The notes under the pieces were generated by a model. It worked only from the letters and a program-made list of their open reading frames with translations, did no database searches and was not told the DNA's origin. Positions 34,582-47,015 of a DNA stretch of 64,000 bases are shown piece after piece. How positions within the stretch are numbered: position 1 is the stretch's first letter; every line of letters starts with the position of its first letter. The position numbers and the translations under genes are program-made. The stretch is from assembly GCA_001632425.1 (NCBI GenBank), contig KV425622.1, positions 58,925 to 122,924 of the forward strand, written 5' to 3'. The DNA comes from Neolentinus lepideus HHB14362 ss-1. Its lineage: Eukaryota; Basidiomycota; Agaricomycetes; Gloeophyllales; Gloeophyllaceae.

Positions 34582-35900
34582 GGAGCAATACTACTTTACG
34601 ACGTCCTCCACCTTCGATTTCACTGTGTTTGCCTCCGGAGATATGGCATCGTGTCCTGGAAATGGTGACATTTGTCCCGGATTCAGTATATGCGCATGGA
34701 CTGTGCCCTCCCAGGAGCGGCCGTCCTAAAAGGAGGGACGACCAAGCATTACGCGACTCATTGGTGACAAAGCGTCGCCTTGTTCGTGTTTGTAAACTTT
34801 GGAGAGCGCTAGCTTCGAGATTCCTATACGAAACGGTCGTAATTGGGCGTGGACGCACAATACCATCTCTGCGCGACACCTTGATCTTTTCCAAGGCTAC
34901 TGCTGAAGGTTCGAGCGGCGGAGATCGTGCTCTAGGCTGGTATACACGCCGGTTAGACTTGTGCGTCCGTGGTCAAACTCACATCCAACACGCCACACCC
35001 CACGTGGAGCTCGAGTATCTTGCGGAGATCATCCGATGCCTCCCAAATCTGGCTGTCTTCATTGTCGATGTGACTACCAAGCAGTATCCAGATAGAATGC
35101 CTGCTAGTGTCATGCATGCTCTCGCCGAGACCTGTGGATCGTCCCTGGAGGTTCTCCATTGGCCAGACTCTGGTAGTCGGGTCGGCAGAGTGCTCGACCC
35201 TAAGCCGAATGAATGGCATAGGCTTCTGAGCAGCGCGTCCAATCTAAGAGCAATCCGTTGCTCGGATATGCTTTACTCTTCCAGGGGATACGAAAGTCAT
35301 CAAGGAAACGCCCCAGTCCTTTCTCACCTTACGACTCTAACCGTTTCCAACAAAATTTGCAAATACTATCTCAGCCCTTCACATTCATTCCCTTCTCTCC
35401 GTCATGTACGTTACCATGACTGTGCTTCTTGCCTTCCGCATGCTTGGAGAGGCTTGCTGCAGCTGTATGGAGAACATATCACAGCCGTAACTCTAATCCT
35501 CCATCATTTCGCTGCGGACACTCAGGGGCATCTCGACTTATTACGAGAGTTCTGCCCTCATCTGGAGACTTTGTTTCTGTGCTTTAGGTCGTGGTCGCAG
35601 TTTACTCCTCACCTTCGGTTGCCGCCTGTAACTCATTTGGCCCTCATGTCCGTCAAGTCTAATTCAACCACAGCAGATTGTATGGCCATGTTCGCGTCAC
35701 TATCAACGATGGAGACAGAGAGAGTTCGTACGGTGCAGATAGTTCATGAGAGGGACATTGCAAGGTTGCGTGACCAGAAACCCAAGGTCCTAGCTCTCGG
35801 CTTGGCGAAGCTACGTACTTGCAAGTTTGACTTGCAGGATTACAATGGCGTGATTCTGATGAGGAAGGACGAAGATGGTGACCGAGGCGTCTTGCAGTAA
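34582..35900 (+). CDS. F-box domain protein with leucine-rich-like C-terminus
   Basis: One long exon encodes an F-box near its start: LPPEIWHRVLEMVTF, then a charged insertion, then RRLVRVCKLWRALASRFLYE and TVVIG. Weak repeats of leucine pattern follow (LEYLAEIIRCLPNLAVFIVD, SNLRAIRCSDM, HLTTLTV, FPSLRHVRYHDC, CPHLETLFLCFRS), as in LRR-like substrate-binding regions of F-box proteins in SCF ubiquitin ligases. It stops TAA at 35898-35900. There is no in-frame ATG upstream before the TGA at 34569, and an acceptor (ccttag|gagc) lies just before the open frame, so at least one short 5' exon is missing from this model. Codon use resembles the neighbouring host genes and the frame is intact over about 430 codons. 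Confidence 0.85.
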
Positions 35901-38631
35901 TCATTCCTGATTACTTCACGATGGCGGCGTGCAAGTTGTAGGTTTAGCATGCACATGTTATCTGTCTGGGATATAAGGACGGTCATATTCCTTCGCTTTG
36001 TAATATTATATCCGGAATATCATGCATATAGACTACCAATCATATAGCTGTAAGTGTGTGCGCCAGCATCCATGCTGCCCCTACAGTCAGAGACTATTAG
36101 ACCATCTCGGAACTTCGATGGTGCCGGTGACTCAATACGAGTCTGTAAAAGTACTCATCACATCAGCCGCTTATATCCTTTGTCTGTAGGATCCTTCACA
36201 TGGCCCGGATTACGAATCACTATTCAATTCGTCCAGGCCTTTCCTGCAGTGTCTGTAAGATATACATGCCATTTATTCTTCGTTTCGAAGCCCATATGAC
36301 CCAAGGATTCTTCGCATCCGCCTAAGAACATGAATGCAAAACCGTCCGACTACAAAGTCCAGAATTCGACTGATGTCTCAATTATGAGTTCCGTAACATG
36401 TGGGGACAGTGTGAATATTTTAGGAACCATGTCGTGAGTGGGTGCGCACACGAGACAGGAAGGACTCTGAAGGACGTGACCATCGGATGCTTCAAACCAT
36501 ACTCGAGCACCGCACTTCTGAATGACGGCGGGCTGATGGAACAACAAGTTAGCTCTCTGACGTATATCATCGCCTGAAGCGCAACAAGAGTGGAGACTGA
36601 CTTGATCTTCTTGAGGGCTTGAAGCGGGGTGTCAAGATACTTGGTACGAAATAGTTCTTCCATAGAAGAAAGACGGTGCTTTGGCGCGATATTTCCATTG
36701 AATTGGAGTCGTGTTTCCGAGTGTAATTCCGATGAAACGATAACAATTAGGTTGTTGAAGATGGACCAGTCCCTTTTCCCAAGGTTATGACCTCGCCACC
36801 ATGCAATGTTCGCAATTATTTTCCGGCTGTGTGGCACAACGTTTCGAACACCGACCAGGTCAGCCGGAGGAGCAGGGAAAGTCCTCACGAGATTTTATAC
36901 AAGGATCAGCAGGGAGGATTTACTACCGGAATTCTGTCGACTTACGTCTGAACTGGCTTGTTGGTCACCAAATAACTTCGAAGGTTCTGCAGCAGACGAA
37001 AGTCCTCAAGGCGAAATGGCCTGTCAACTATAGCCGAATCACTCATGGTCATATTGGGTAATTGTCCACAGAGTAAGACGGAGATATTGGGTCCTCGGGG
37101 AACTGTAGATGAACAAGGAGCACACCGCCTGAAATCAACGTCACGGCCAGCCTACCTCCTACAACGAGATAGCTGTAACTGGCATAATCCACATCAGCAT
37201 ACGGATGTGGGACATGGAGACGCCCAACCGCCCGAACATGAATAATAGAAGAAAGTGGCTCGAGGCAGCACGATTGGTCTCGATAGAACAGTGATTCGAA
37301 TGTGCTGTCTGATGTTATCGAGAACGGCACGTATAGATACGATTATCCCACGATCAGTCAACATCCTTGTGTTCTTGTATGCAATCCAACAAGTTCGATG
37401 GTGTGTTCCTCGAGCACATAAACAACCTTTCCGCCGCAAGATAGATCGAACCCATCATGTCATCAGCATCCGAGAACCCATAAAGATTGATTCAGTCACC
37501 TGGCCACCTCTGTTGTCGTCTTTCCTTTGGGCTCGAGTCCAAATATTTTGAACGGTTGGTCTGCACCAAAATTTCAAGGCGGCAATCGTACCGCTGCTGC
37601 ACGCATCAATGTTAATACCAAAATGGTTTACTGGGGTCAAAGTGGTTTGACCCGGTTACAGTTCGCTGGAAAATGCGTTTTTGAAGCCCCTCTAAACAGT
37701 GGCTTGCCATCACTTCTGCCACATTTGCCATCAAAATTCGAGATGCATCGTGGCCACGTGCTGCGTCTGAGGCTTACAATATTTGCGCAATCAAATATAC
37801 TCCTGTGACTATCCGATTTTGTATTTAGTCGTCCACACTACAAACGGACCTCTAAATGGAAAGTTAATTTCTATGAAGTCTGGCTAGAACAGATTCAAGA
37901 ACCTCGGCATCCTATTTCCCACGAGCTCGACGTTCGGCAGCGCGCTCAACTGAGAGCACATACACGTCCGAGGGAGTCTTATGCCCGGAGCTATCTCTGC
38001 GTTCCTCCGGTCTCAGGACTCATAACTGAGCTTTTTTCACTGCAGTCGTATTCTGGTACTTGTGGGAAATAGCAATTTTTGATTGCTCATACAAGGAAAA
38101 CATCAATGGCATGAGATTGTCGGGGCGCAGTCGCGTGGAGGTATTGTGCGTCCTTAGATGTTAATATTGTTCATTTTCAGAGCACCGGCAAAGTTCGACA
38201 GTCGAACCTCACAAGTAGCATTCTATATTTGTGGGATGATTCTGAATGATGGGAGACTAGTGAGTACATCGCATAACATATGCAAATCGCAGCTGACACA
38301 GCAGGTTGCGACTTTTATGGCTCTTGACGTTTGTTTAACGTTCTTGAATACGACATGCACTCAACAGCCACGGTACAAGAACATAATATTTCCTGCAGTG
38401 AGTCCTATGCAATGTTCCACCAATAAGTAGTCTCGGCAGTCTTAACTTTAAATTTAGCACCGACTCGGAAGTACTAATGGGGAGTTTCTCAGTCTCGTGG
38501 GTGATCTTCCCTGTGACAAGAACTTTGGGCTATAATTGCTTGGACAACGCATATTAGGGTTCTGTTATAACACTCTCATTATTAGACGCAGCGTTGCGCA
38601 GTACCTTGGTTGCGCTAGCTAGCCCAATAAA
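35901..38631. other. 2.7 kb without a supportable gene
   Basis: Open stretches such as 36382-36888 (-, 168 codons) and 37049-37330 (-) have no recognisable motif and do not splice into a known protein by eye. Near 38010 the motif tctcaggactcataactgag resembles the terminus of the elements at 21.3 and 54.97 kb. Part of this region may be a decayed gene on the minus strand. Confidence 0.5.
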
Positions 38632-40759
38632 ATGTTCAGTCTTCACCCTGCAATACTCTATGGGATACCCTTACTTTCCCTCTTTTGGCTGTTTCATCTC
38701 CGGTCTGCGCGGTCTCGCCGGTCTTTGGACGCAATTCCTGCTGTAGGGTCCACGAGTCCGATCCTGTATTATATCGAGGCATTCCGATTCTTGACTCGGT
38801 CCGATAGCGTGCTTCAAGAGGGCTACAACAAGGTATTTTTCTTTGCAACTGAATCCATATCGCTCTTCAAATGCTTACTTCTGCTCCTGCCATTCTTGAA
38901 ATATTCAGTACAAGGGTGGGTTGTTTAGAATCCCGAGATTTGACGGATGGAGAGTCTATGTCACTACACCGGAGTTGGTCGAGGAGATACGCAAAGCTCC
39001 TGACGACGTGCTCTCGTTCGCTGAGGCTACGAACAACGTATGCTGTTGCTACCACTCACTTATCTGAATTGAACTGTTGCGCAGGAAATACAAATCACCT
39101 ACACCCTTGGCAAGAACGTTCACGAGAACGGTTATCACGTCCCAATTATCCGCTCCCAACTGACTAGAAACCTGGCGGTCTTGTTCCCGACGATTAGGGA
39201 TGAGATTGTTGCAGCATTCAATGATATCATCCCAAAAGAAGCTGAAAAAGGTACGCACGATGTTAGCTTGAACGAAGATTGTGGCTGCACCTTACCTGGT
39301 TCTTGGTAGACTGGGTTGAAGTATCCGCAATGCAGTCCATCATGCAAGTCATATGCAGGGCTTCGAACCGCGTCTTCGTTGGCTTGCCGAAGTGTACGTG
39401 TGGCGCCATTCTACCACTAGCTTGCGTTTGCATGCTTACACGAAATTACCATAGGCAGGGACCCAGCTTATATTAAACTGAACACGAGTTTCACGCTGGA
39501 TGTCGTGTTCGGCGCGGTCATTATCAACTTGTTCCCTGACTTCCTCAGGCCGTAAGTCCTGGTATTGCACTATCCTCTCCGCTATATTAATACTGCCCTT
39601 GCTGACCAGCCTCGCCGGACGGTTGTTCACGAATCTGGACAAGAGTATCCAAAGAGGAATCAACCATCTGAAACCCATCATCGAAGAGCGCCGAAAGCAA
39701 AGGCAGGAATATGGTCTTGATTACGAAGGGAAGCCAGTGAGTACTCCTATAGTTGCTCGCCGAGTTCACAGTAATACAGACCGTCTGTTAGAACGACATG
39801 TTGTCGTGGTTCATGGATGAGGCCGATGCGAATGAATCGACCATCGAAAACCTCACGCGCCGTATACTCACCGTGAACTTCGCTGCCATCCACACGTCCT
39901 CGACCGTAAGTTCTCTCCAGTCGTCCGTTTAAATTCGATTGAAACGGCTCGTGGCAGAGTTTCACGCAAGCCCTCTACAATCTGGCATCTCGCCCCGAAT
40001 ACATTGCACCGCTGCGAGAGGAGATCAATGCTGTCGTTGCTGAGCACGGGTGGACCAAGACTGCCATGCAGAAGATGAGAAAACTGGATAGCTTCATGAA
40101 AGAGTCGCAGAGATTCGAGGGTCTGGGCGCTAGTGAGTTCAACGATATATCAGTGGTCAGCGTTATCACAAAACTGCTTTGCCAGCTTCCATGAGCCGAT
40201 TGGCTCTGAAAGGTGAGCGGAGTGCTGTTCCGATGGGCTTCAGTCTGATGGTGACCATGACGTTAGACTTTGTCTTCTCTGATGGCACCTTCGTCCCTGA
40301 AGGAACCATACTTGCTGTCGCGAGCGGTCCATTGCATCATGACGGGGCTGTATACCCGCACGGGAGCAATTTTGACGGTTTCCGCTTCGCGAATATTAGA
40401 GAAGAGGAGGGTGAAGGTACAAGACACCAAATGGTGGCTACTACCGCGGTGTATGTTTCGTTCGGACACGGTAAGTCAGCTTTCATGGGGGGTCCGTTGT
40501 TTCACTCGTTACCGTGCATATCCTAGGTCGGCATGCTTGGTAAGTGACAGAACAAATCAATACTTCTTGCGTATAACGAAGGTCTTGCAGCCCGGGTCGT
40601 TTCTTCGCTGCCAACGAGCTCAAGACCATGATGGCCCACATCGTCTCGTCATACGATGTCAAGTTCGCAGACGGCATGCTCCCAGTCAACACCTATTTTG
40701 CAACTGCATGCGTGCCTGATAGGAAAGCCAAGGTACTTTTCAGGAAGAGGCAGGACTAG
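38632..40759 (+). CDS. Cytochrome P450, CYP512-like, intact
   Basis: ATG 38632 opens an N-terminal membrane anchor (ILYGIPLLSLFWLFHL) and the hinge IPAVGSTSPILYYIEAFRF. Spliced exons then give YVTTPELVEEIRKAPDDVLS, GYHVPIIRSQLTRNLAVLFP, a substrate-region FTLDVVFGAVIINLFPDFL, PNDMLSWFMDEAD, the I-helix stretch LTVNFAAIHTSS, the K-helix KESQR (ExxR), and the heme loop FGHG-RHACPGRFF. The heme-ligand Cys codon is split by an intron (TG|C), with another intron just before it. It ends TAG 40757. About ten introns of 47-82 nt all keep frame. The pattern fits agaricomycete CYP512-type enzymes, some of which oxidise lanostane triterpenoids; the substrate here is unknown. It converges on ERG7, 607 bp away. 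Confidence 0.9.
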
Positions 40760-41365
40760 GGGTAGGAGATGGCTGAGTGTTCTGATGAAGCAGTGCGTCT
40801 GTGTCTGCTTTCTAATTCGTCATCTTTGTCAGTGTCACTTTTGTACATTTTGTTCGGGACTTTGTATACTTTGTGTGACTGGGGAGAGGAATTTCCTCCA
40901 ATGAGATCCAGAAGGTTAGTTTCCGTGCCGTTGTGATATTTTGGTAGGCGAAGAGCGAACAAAGCTCTACTGTCGAAAGCCCTACTTGCTGGTCAACCAG
41001 TTCTCTATACTGGGGCTCAGAATTTAGCACCTTTCGTCGCGTTAATCATTCATAGACCGACGTTCTCGTCTTTAGTTCCATCGGTTCCTTGATTCTTCGA
41101 CTTGGGATCCTCCGAACGCTAATCTAGATGCTTACATATAAAGCAGTAAGTAAATGTCCTTTTCAATGCCACGGACGAGGTTGATGCCAGTATTGTGGAA
41201 AATGTCAAATTTCAAAGAGAATGGCCTACTCAGGACCACTTCAAGCTCATAGCAATACGACAGAACTACAGAACTAAGCGGACTCAGCGCAAGAGTATCA
41301 TATAAGAACACAACAATTGTCAACATATTAGATAGCAAATTACACGAGAACATAACGCACACCGT
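40760..41365. other. Convergent intergenic region P450 / ERG7
   Basis: This holds the 3' ends of two convergent genes. There is no ORF with features, and no clear terminator is identifiable in eukaryotic sequence by eye. Confidence 0.6.
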
Positions 41366-44055
41366 TCATTCAGACTTCACCTCCCTCAGCTTCAGAATAT
41401 ATTCATGCGCCTTACCGAGCATCCACACAGTGAATATATGCTTGAAGTTCGGGTATGTGATCATGCAGTTCTTGTTGAACACGCCCTCGATAGCTTCTTG
41501 GGGCCACGATCCGTCCTACACAGCCAGCAAGCGTGAACTGCGATATCCTCGAGATCAAGGCGAAATACGTACCGGCCGCTGACGCGACATGACGAGCTGC
41601 ACGGCCTTCTCAACAGGCACAGGGTCAGGATACTGAGCATACATGAGGGCCATAGCAGCCCACGATGTCTGCACCACCTGTGTCTGCTTATGGTCTACCC
41701 ACTTCTCCAACTCGCTCGACTGATATATAGAGTTCGATTTCGTCAGCTTCAGCATGCATCAAAAGATTGCTCACCAAATAACTCTCGCCCCAGCCACCGT
41801 CAGCTCGCTGCTTCGAGATCAAGAACGTACACGCCCGCCTCACCGCATCGCTAGTTGCGTATGTCTCTCCAACAAGTGACAGACTCTCCAACGCGAACAG
41901 CGTAGCATACGTAAAACAAATCCCCCACGAGCCATACCACCCGCCTTCCGGTCGTTGAGCAGCATGCAAATACTTGATAGCGCCCTTCATGCAACGTCTA
42001 CATATAACCGTCACGACAGACAAAATTAATAGAATAAGAACAAGAACGCACTTGATATCGTTCTTGCGGTAATTGGGATAATACTTTTGGAAAATGCTCA
42101 ACGCCGTTATCACAGACGTCGTGCATTCAGGGTATGTATACTCTGTCATAATATTGCCTAGACGCCCAAAATCAGAACCACTAAAGAAAAGAACGCTCAA
42201 CGTCACTCACCGAACACCTCCGCCGGGTTGATCAACTCCAGAAGATGCGTAGCTCGGATATTCTCGTAGCTAGCAAATCCACCATTTGAGCACTGCATCC
42301 CCAGCATCAAGTCAACAGCGTCATATATCCGGCGGTCGGGCACTGGTTTAGATGAATCCCTGTATGGCTTCATTAGGCTTTCCTTCCAAACGTACTGACA
42401 GAAACGAATGCTCACTTCCAGCGATTTTGAAGGTAAAGCACGGCTTTCAGCGCTTCACCAGTACAATCCGATAGCGTATACCCTTGCTCTTTCGTACTGA
42501 ACCCCCAAGCACCCTTGGTGGCTTGTCGGTAACCTTCCTTATGATACTTGGGGTTCTCTGTCATCTGACTCTCATCAATCCACTTGAGCACCCTCAACGC
42601 GCTCTCCCTATTCTCCTCCACATCCGCCAGGCCCGTCTCCACCAGCGCCTGCGCCATGAACGCCGTGTCCCACAGCTGGCTGCCGTTCGTCCCGCACACA
42701 AGTAGGCCCTCCGCGGACATCCACATGACATCCGCGCGCTTACGCGCGTGCTTCTTCACTGCCTCGCTGTCCGCCCCATCCGCGTGGAACCGGCACACCA
42801 TCTGCATCATCTTGTTCACCGGCGCGAGGTCCTGGTAGGCCGTGTTCTCGTCCTCCATGCAGATCAGCTCGTACGCGCGCTTGAGCGCGAGCTTGTGCAG
42901 AGGCGGGAGCGGGCAGCTCTCGAGCGTGTAGCTCATGAGCGCGTTCACCGCGTCGAGCAGCAGCGTGTGCGGCGTGTACAGGTCGACTTTCGCGATATTG
43001 TTGCGCTGCTTGGGCCAGTTGATCGTGTCGTACGGCTCGACGTAGATTTCCTAGAGCTGCGTTAGTGTCGAACGCGAGTGACGCACCGTATACTTACCTC
43101 TCGGAGCGCGCGGACGAGTGGCGTCTCGGGACCTTGGAACCGGACGCGGAATAGGTAGCCCATTGGCAGGTATACTGCGCGAGTGTGTATCCACCATCGA
43201 TGCGGGTGAACCGGGAGCCAGTCTGGTAGTAACCTAGATCAAATCAGTACTTGGAAGCTCAGGCAGCTGAGAATGACGTACCACAACTCGGGTGGAATAG
43301 GGTTATTGCCATCCCACGAGTAGACATTGAGAACCGTCAGCCAGAACTTGCCCCATGAAGGAGCAGCGACAGCACCACCTATGGATAATAAGTTAAGAGA
43401 AACGCGACAGCACGACGAGCATACCATGCCTATGTAGCGTAGCTCGTGCTTTGACCATAGCCGGGTGCTCCCTATCCACTCCGAGGAGACGCAAAGTGCA
43501 GTAGTTCAAAGCTGTCCCGAACACTGTGGATGGGCTCTCGACGTGACTGCAGACCTTGTCAGTATGACACTTCGAGATATCTGGCCAAACTCACATGCCC
43601 CATCCACCGTCGTCTGGATGTGCTCGATTGAGCAGGTACCGGATCATTTCCAGCCGTTCCTCCTCCTCGAACCATAAGCCGGTGACATACGATGAAATAA
43701 CAAGTCCTGGAAGCAGAAACATTGGCCCTCCATATTCTCCTGGCCAGTGCCCATCTGGAGCCTGCAATCTCTTGAAGAATTTGTACCCGTTCGCTGCTGC
43801 CGAGCGTGCGTCGGTGGCTAAAGGCAGCGTGGGCGCGTCCTGCGGTTCATTTAGCACTAGCTTGGCCTCCACAACATGAAATACACGTACCACCGACAAA
43901 CCCAGCCAATAGCGGTCAATGTCCGTCTGTGGCCATCTTTCGCACTCCTCGTCGGTGCGCAGGTACTCCCAAGTGTGTCTTCCTCCTTCACCATTCACGA
44001 GTCTCCATCTCGTGTAGTCGGTGAATGGCTTGCTGGAGTCGGTTGGAATAGACAT
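41366..44055 (-). CDS. ERG7: Oxidosqualene cyclase, lanosterol synthase
   Basis: The enzyme cyclises 2,3-oxidosqualene to lanosterol in the ER/lipid-droplet membrane, the entry to ergosterol and lanostane triterpenoids. ATG 44055 begins [19 protein letters not shown]. About ten short introns separate exons carrying [66 protein letters not shown], the catalytic motif [13 protein letters not shown] (protonating Asp present; the usual DCTAE reads DCTGE), [33 protein letters not shown] and the terminal [19 protein letters not shown] repeats are visible throughout. Length is about 730 residues, normal for fungi. No internal stop was found, and the 56-nt intron near 42353-42408 has a cctaatg branch site. 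The stop is TGA at 41366-41368. It is convergent with the P450. Confidence 0.95.
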
Positions 44056-44918
44056 GGTGTCTGGCGGCCACGTCGTACTGAATAGCGTACTTAAGTCGGC
44101 CCAACATTTCATGTATGAGGCCACTGTCAAATTACGTACACCAAATTACATATCTTTATGCTGCCGTGGTAAAGTTACACGTGATATCGCCTCGTTGAGT
44201 GTTCAAATTCTTGTTCTCTACTACTATGGGATACACCCTCAGCAACAGCAATGTGTTCTGCATTAAGATGCCAGAACCGCTCAACTACGGTCGCGACTTT
44301 GATATCCGTATTTGATTCGCTGCGATTGAGTTAGTCAGGCCCATGGTGTGGATATCGCATAACACGGTGAATCGGGCAATGCATAGCTCAGTACCGTTAT
44401 CAAGTGTGCGAGTCTGGAAATGAACGATGTCTCTCTGGGATCGTTCTTCGTCTCTGATATGGTTCGAGCAGATAGCCGCGACAGACGGATGAAATGTGCC
44501 TTCGAAGTTCTGGATTACTATATATAGGGAACTCTGATGGAATTCGTAGCGCTGCGATATCATGTATGCTTTAACTCAGGCATTCTGGGGTGATGTGTTG
44601 GAAATTGCTCAGGAATATAAATTAGGTATTAGGTTAACCCATTTGAATTTCATGAATATTGTAGTATATTCTAGCATTCTGTACAAGTAGTATATAAAGC
44701 CCGAGGGACAGCGCCCTCCTCATGGGCTTGTAATCCTACGGCTTAACCGCCCTTGTACCAGTCTTCTATTAAAAATCTACATGATGTACATTCCTACACC
44801 CTATCCTTACTCTCAGGCTGATGTCAGAGACATTATTATCAACGAACTACATCTTGTTAGGCTCGGTTCTTTCACTGCTGGTCGTTTATGGGTGCTCTAT
44901 CAGCTGCGAAAGGCATGA
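44056..44918. other. ERG7 upstream region, no gene
   Basis: Contains the ERG7 promoter. The open stretch 44285-44563 (-) has no motif. A tataaa occurs near 44693. The foldback element begins at 44919. Confidence 0.55.
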
Positions 44919-46244
44919 CACTGCGGGAGTCTCACTCTTTGAGGACCTGCAAAATGTTGATCAAAATGAATATCCCATATAATTACTTTGGCAAACCATT
45001 CTGTCAAAGAGAAAAGTATATACTAAGGGAATAGTCAACAGACTGGACGAAATATTATCCATTTTATTACCTTCAAGATCACTTGAATATCTATAGTTAA
45101 ACATCGAGCAAAACTGATAGCAAAATATTTTCTCCGAGAAACATTTTTGTAAGCAAGTTTGTTTTACTGCTGTTTTTGGAACGTAAGGCGCGGCGCAGCT
45201 TTTCACACGCAAAACGGCCTCCCGAATAGAAAAATCTGTAGCGGCCTCCACAGTGCCTGTGCATATGTAGAAATTTGTACACATTTTTTCATTATATCAA
45301 AGAAAATTCTGAGAATGAAAGAACAGGGAAAACCTTGCTAGAAACAATTGCTGTGTGAGGGTGCCCAATTTCTACACCTTTCAGCCTGCAGAGGTCCTGT
45401 GCTTTCATGTATGAACCTGTTATGCTCATGAGGACATGAGAGTATGTCTAGATAATTGTTAAAAAAATCCCAGGGTGAGCAGCACACTTCCGGTATTTTG
45501 AAAGCCATGACAGGGTATTTCACTTTACTGCACTGTAGAAAGCCAATCAAACTTCATATTCACCCCAGACTTTGGCAAAAATATCTACATGCATGTATAC
45601 AATCATATAAAAATGTTCCTATACTTCCCGATGTGTGGAAGGTGCATGCCATGCATCTGCATCTCCCGATACTGTTACATGGTGCACGTGACATCACGCA
45701 TCCTAATGGGTCACACTTGTGTGGCGCAAAGTAGGATGGGAGTTGCGGATGCATGGCATGCACCTTCCACACATCGGGAAGTAGTATAGGAACATTTTTA
45801 TATGATTGTATACATGCATGTAGATATTTTTGCCAAAGTCTGGGGTGAATATGAAGCTTGATTGGCTTTCTACAGTGCAGTAAAGTGAAATACCCTGTCA
45901 TGGCTTTCAAAATACCGGAAGTGTGCTGCTCACCCTGGGATTTTTTTAACAATTATCTAGACATACTCTCATGTCCTCATGAGCATAACAGGTTCATACA
46001 TGAAAGCACAGGACCTCTGCAGGCTGAAAGGTGTAGAAATTGGGCACCCTCACACAGCAATTGTTTCTAGCAAGGTTTTCCCTGTTCTTTCATTCTCAGA
46101 ATTTTCTTTGATATAATAAAAAAATGTGTACAAATTTCTACATATGCACAGGCACTGTGGAGGCCACTACAGATTTTTCTATTCGGGAGGCCATTTTGCG
46201 TGTGAAAAGCCACGCCGCGCCTTATGTTCCAAAAACAGCAGTAA

Positions 46245-47015
46245 ATCTTTGCCGACTCTTAAATGGTAAATAATTATATATATTACCATAAGGGCTATTT
46301 AGATGTTATATTATGTAATACCATATATTACCTTTTGATGGTATAAAAAAGTATATAAAAGAGTATATATTTGGGACTGAGTCAGAATGTATTGCCTGGT
46401 GATCGCCCAGTGATCGCCCATAGGGGGCCCAGTGGCCACCCACAGAGTGCCTGGTGATCGCCCAGTGAGCACCCGGTGATCGCCCACAGAGTGCCCACAG
46501 CTGCGCCATAAGCACCCACTAATTGCATTACACCCAATACTTGCCAAGGTAGTAGGTAGATAGGTAGGTATATTTCGGCAAGAGTCCCAACAATGAATTC
46601 CACATTGTTGGCCAGGTGCACAGCACACTATTACATATTCATCATTATCTATCACTACATAGAGTAGTTGTCATGGGCATAGATCTTGTGGGCAATGACT
46701 GGGCAATGACTGGGCAGTCAACGGGCAATCACCGGGTGGTCAACAGACAATCACTGGGTGGTCAACGGGCAATCACTGGGCAGTCAACGGGCAATCACTG
46801 GGCAGTCAACGGGCAATCACTGGGCAGTCAATGGGCAATACATTTTGACGGAGTCAGGAATATATATTTTCTGACTCACTTTTGGATGACACCAAAATGT
46901 GAAATAATATATTATATAATAATGTAATTAAAAAGGCTGAACATTATTAAAAGTATGGATAGCCACTTAGGCAGCTACCCAAACCTGAAATATATCCATT
47001 CCATAAGTGGATTTC
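46245..47015. mobile_element. Nested insertion with inverted minisatellite arrays
   Basis: The insertion interrupts the right arm of the foldback. Near-inverted inner borders read gactgagtcagaatgtattgcc (46376-46397) and the inverse of gggcaatacattttgacggagtc (46831-46853). Between them lie short tandem repeats in opposite orientation: gtgatcgccca-type units (46397-46500) and gggcaatcactgggcagtca-type units (46690-46840). A 9-bp aaatctttg / aaatctttt occurs at the two junctions. No ORF is functional. Confidence 0.6.
46690..46840 (+). repeat. 22-bp minisatellite, about seven units
   Basis: The unit gggcagtcaacgggcaatca + ct recurs head to tail with few changes (variants ggtggtcaac). The inverse of the same theme occurs at 46397-46500. 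Confidence 0.85.

Noticed and set aside
36382..36888. 168-codon open stretch on the minus strand
   Set aside because: No motif, signal or homology pattern that I recognise, and its edges do not splice into a convincing protein. Too weak to call a gene.
42484..43065. Long plus-strand open stretches opposite ERG7
   Set aside because: They are antisense shadows of a GC-rich ERG7 exon with strong codon bias on the minus strand.
45338..46070. Two identical 70-residue open stretches, one on each strand
   Set aside because: They are the two arms of the foldback element read in opposite directions; the identity reflects the palindrome, not a duplicated gene.
46690..46840. Regularly spaced repeats considered as a CRISPR-like array
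   Set aside because: The units are contiguous with no unique spacers, and the genome is eukaryotic; it is a minisatellite.
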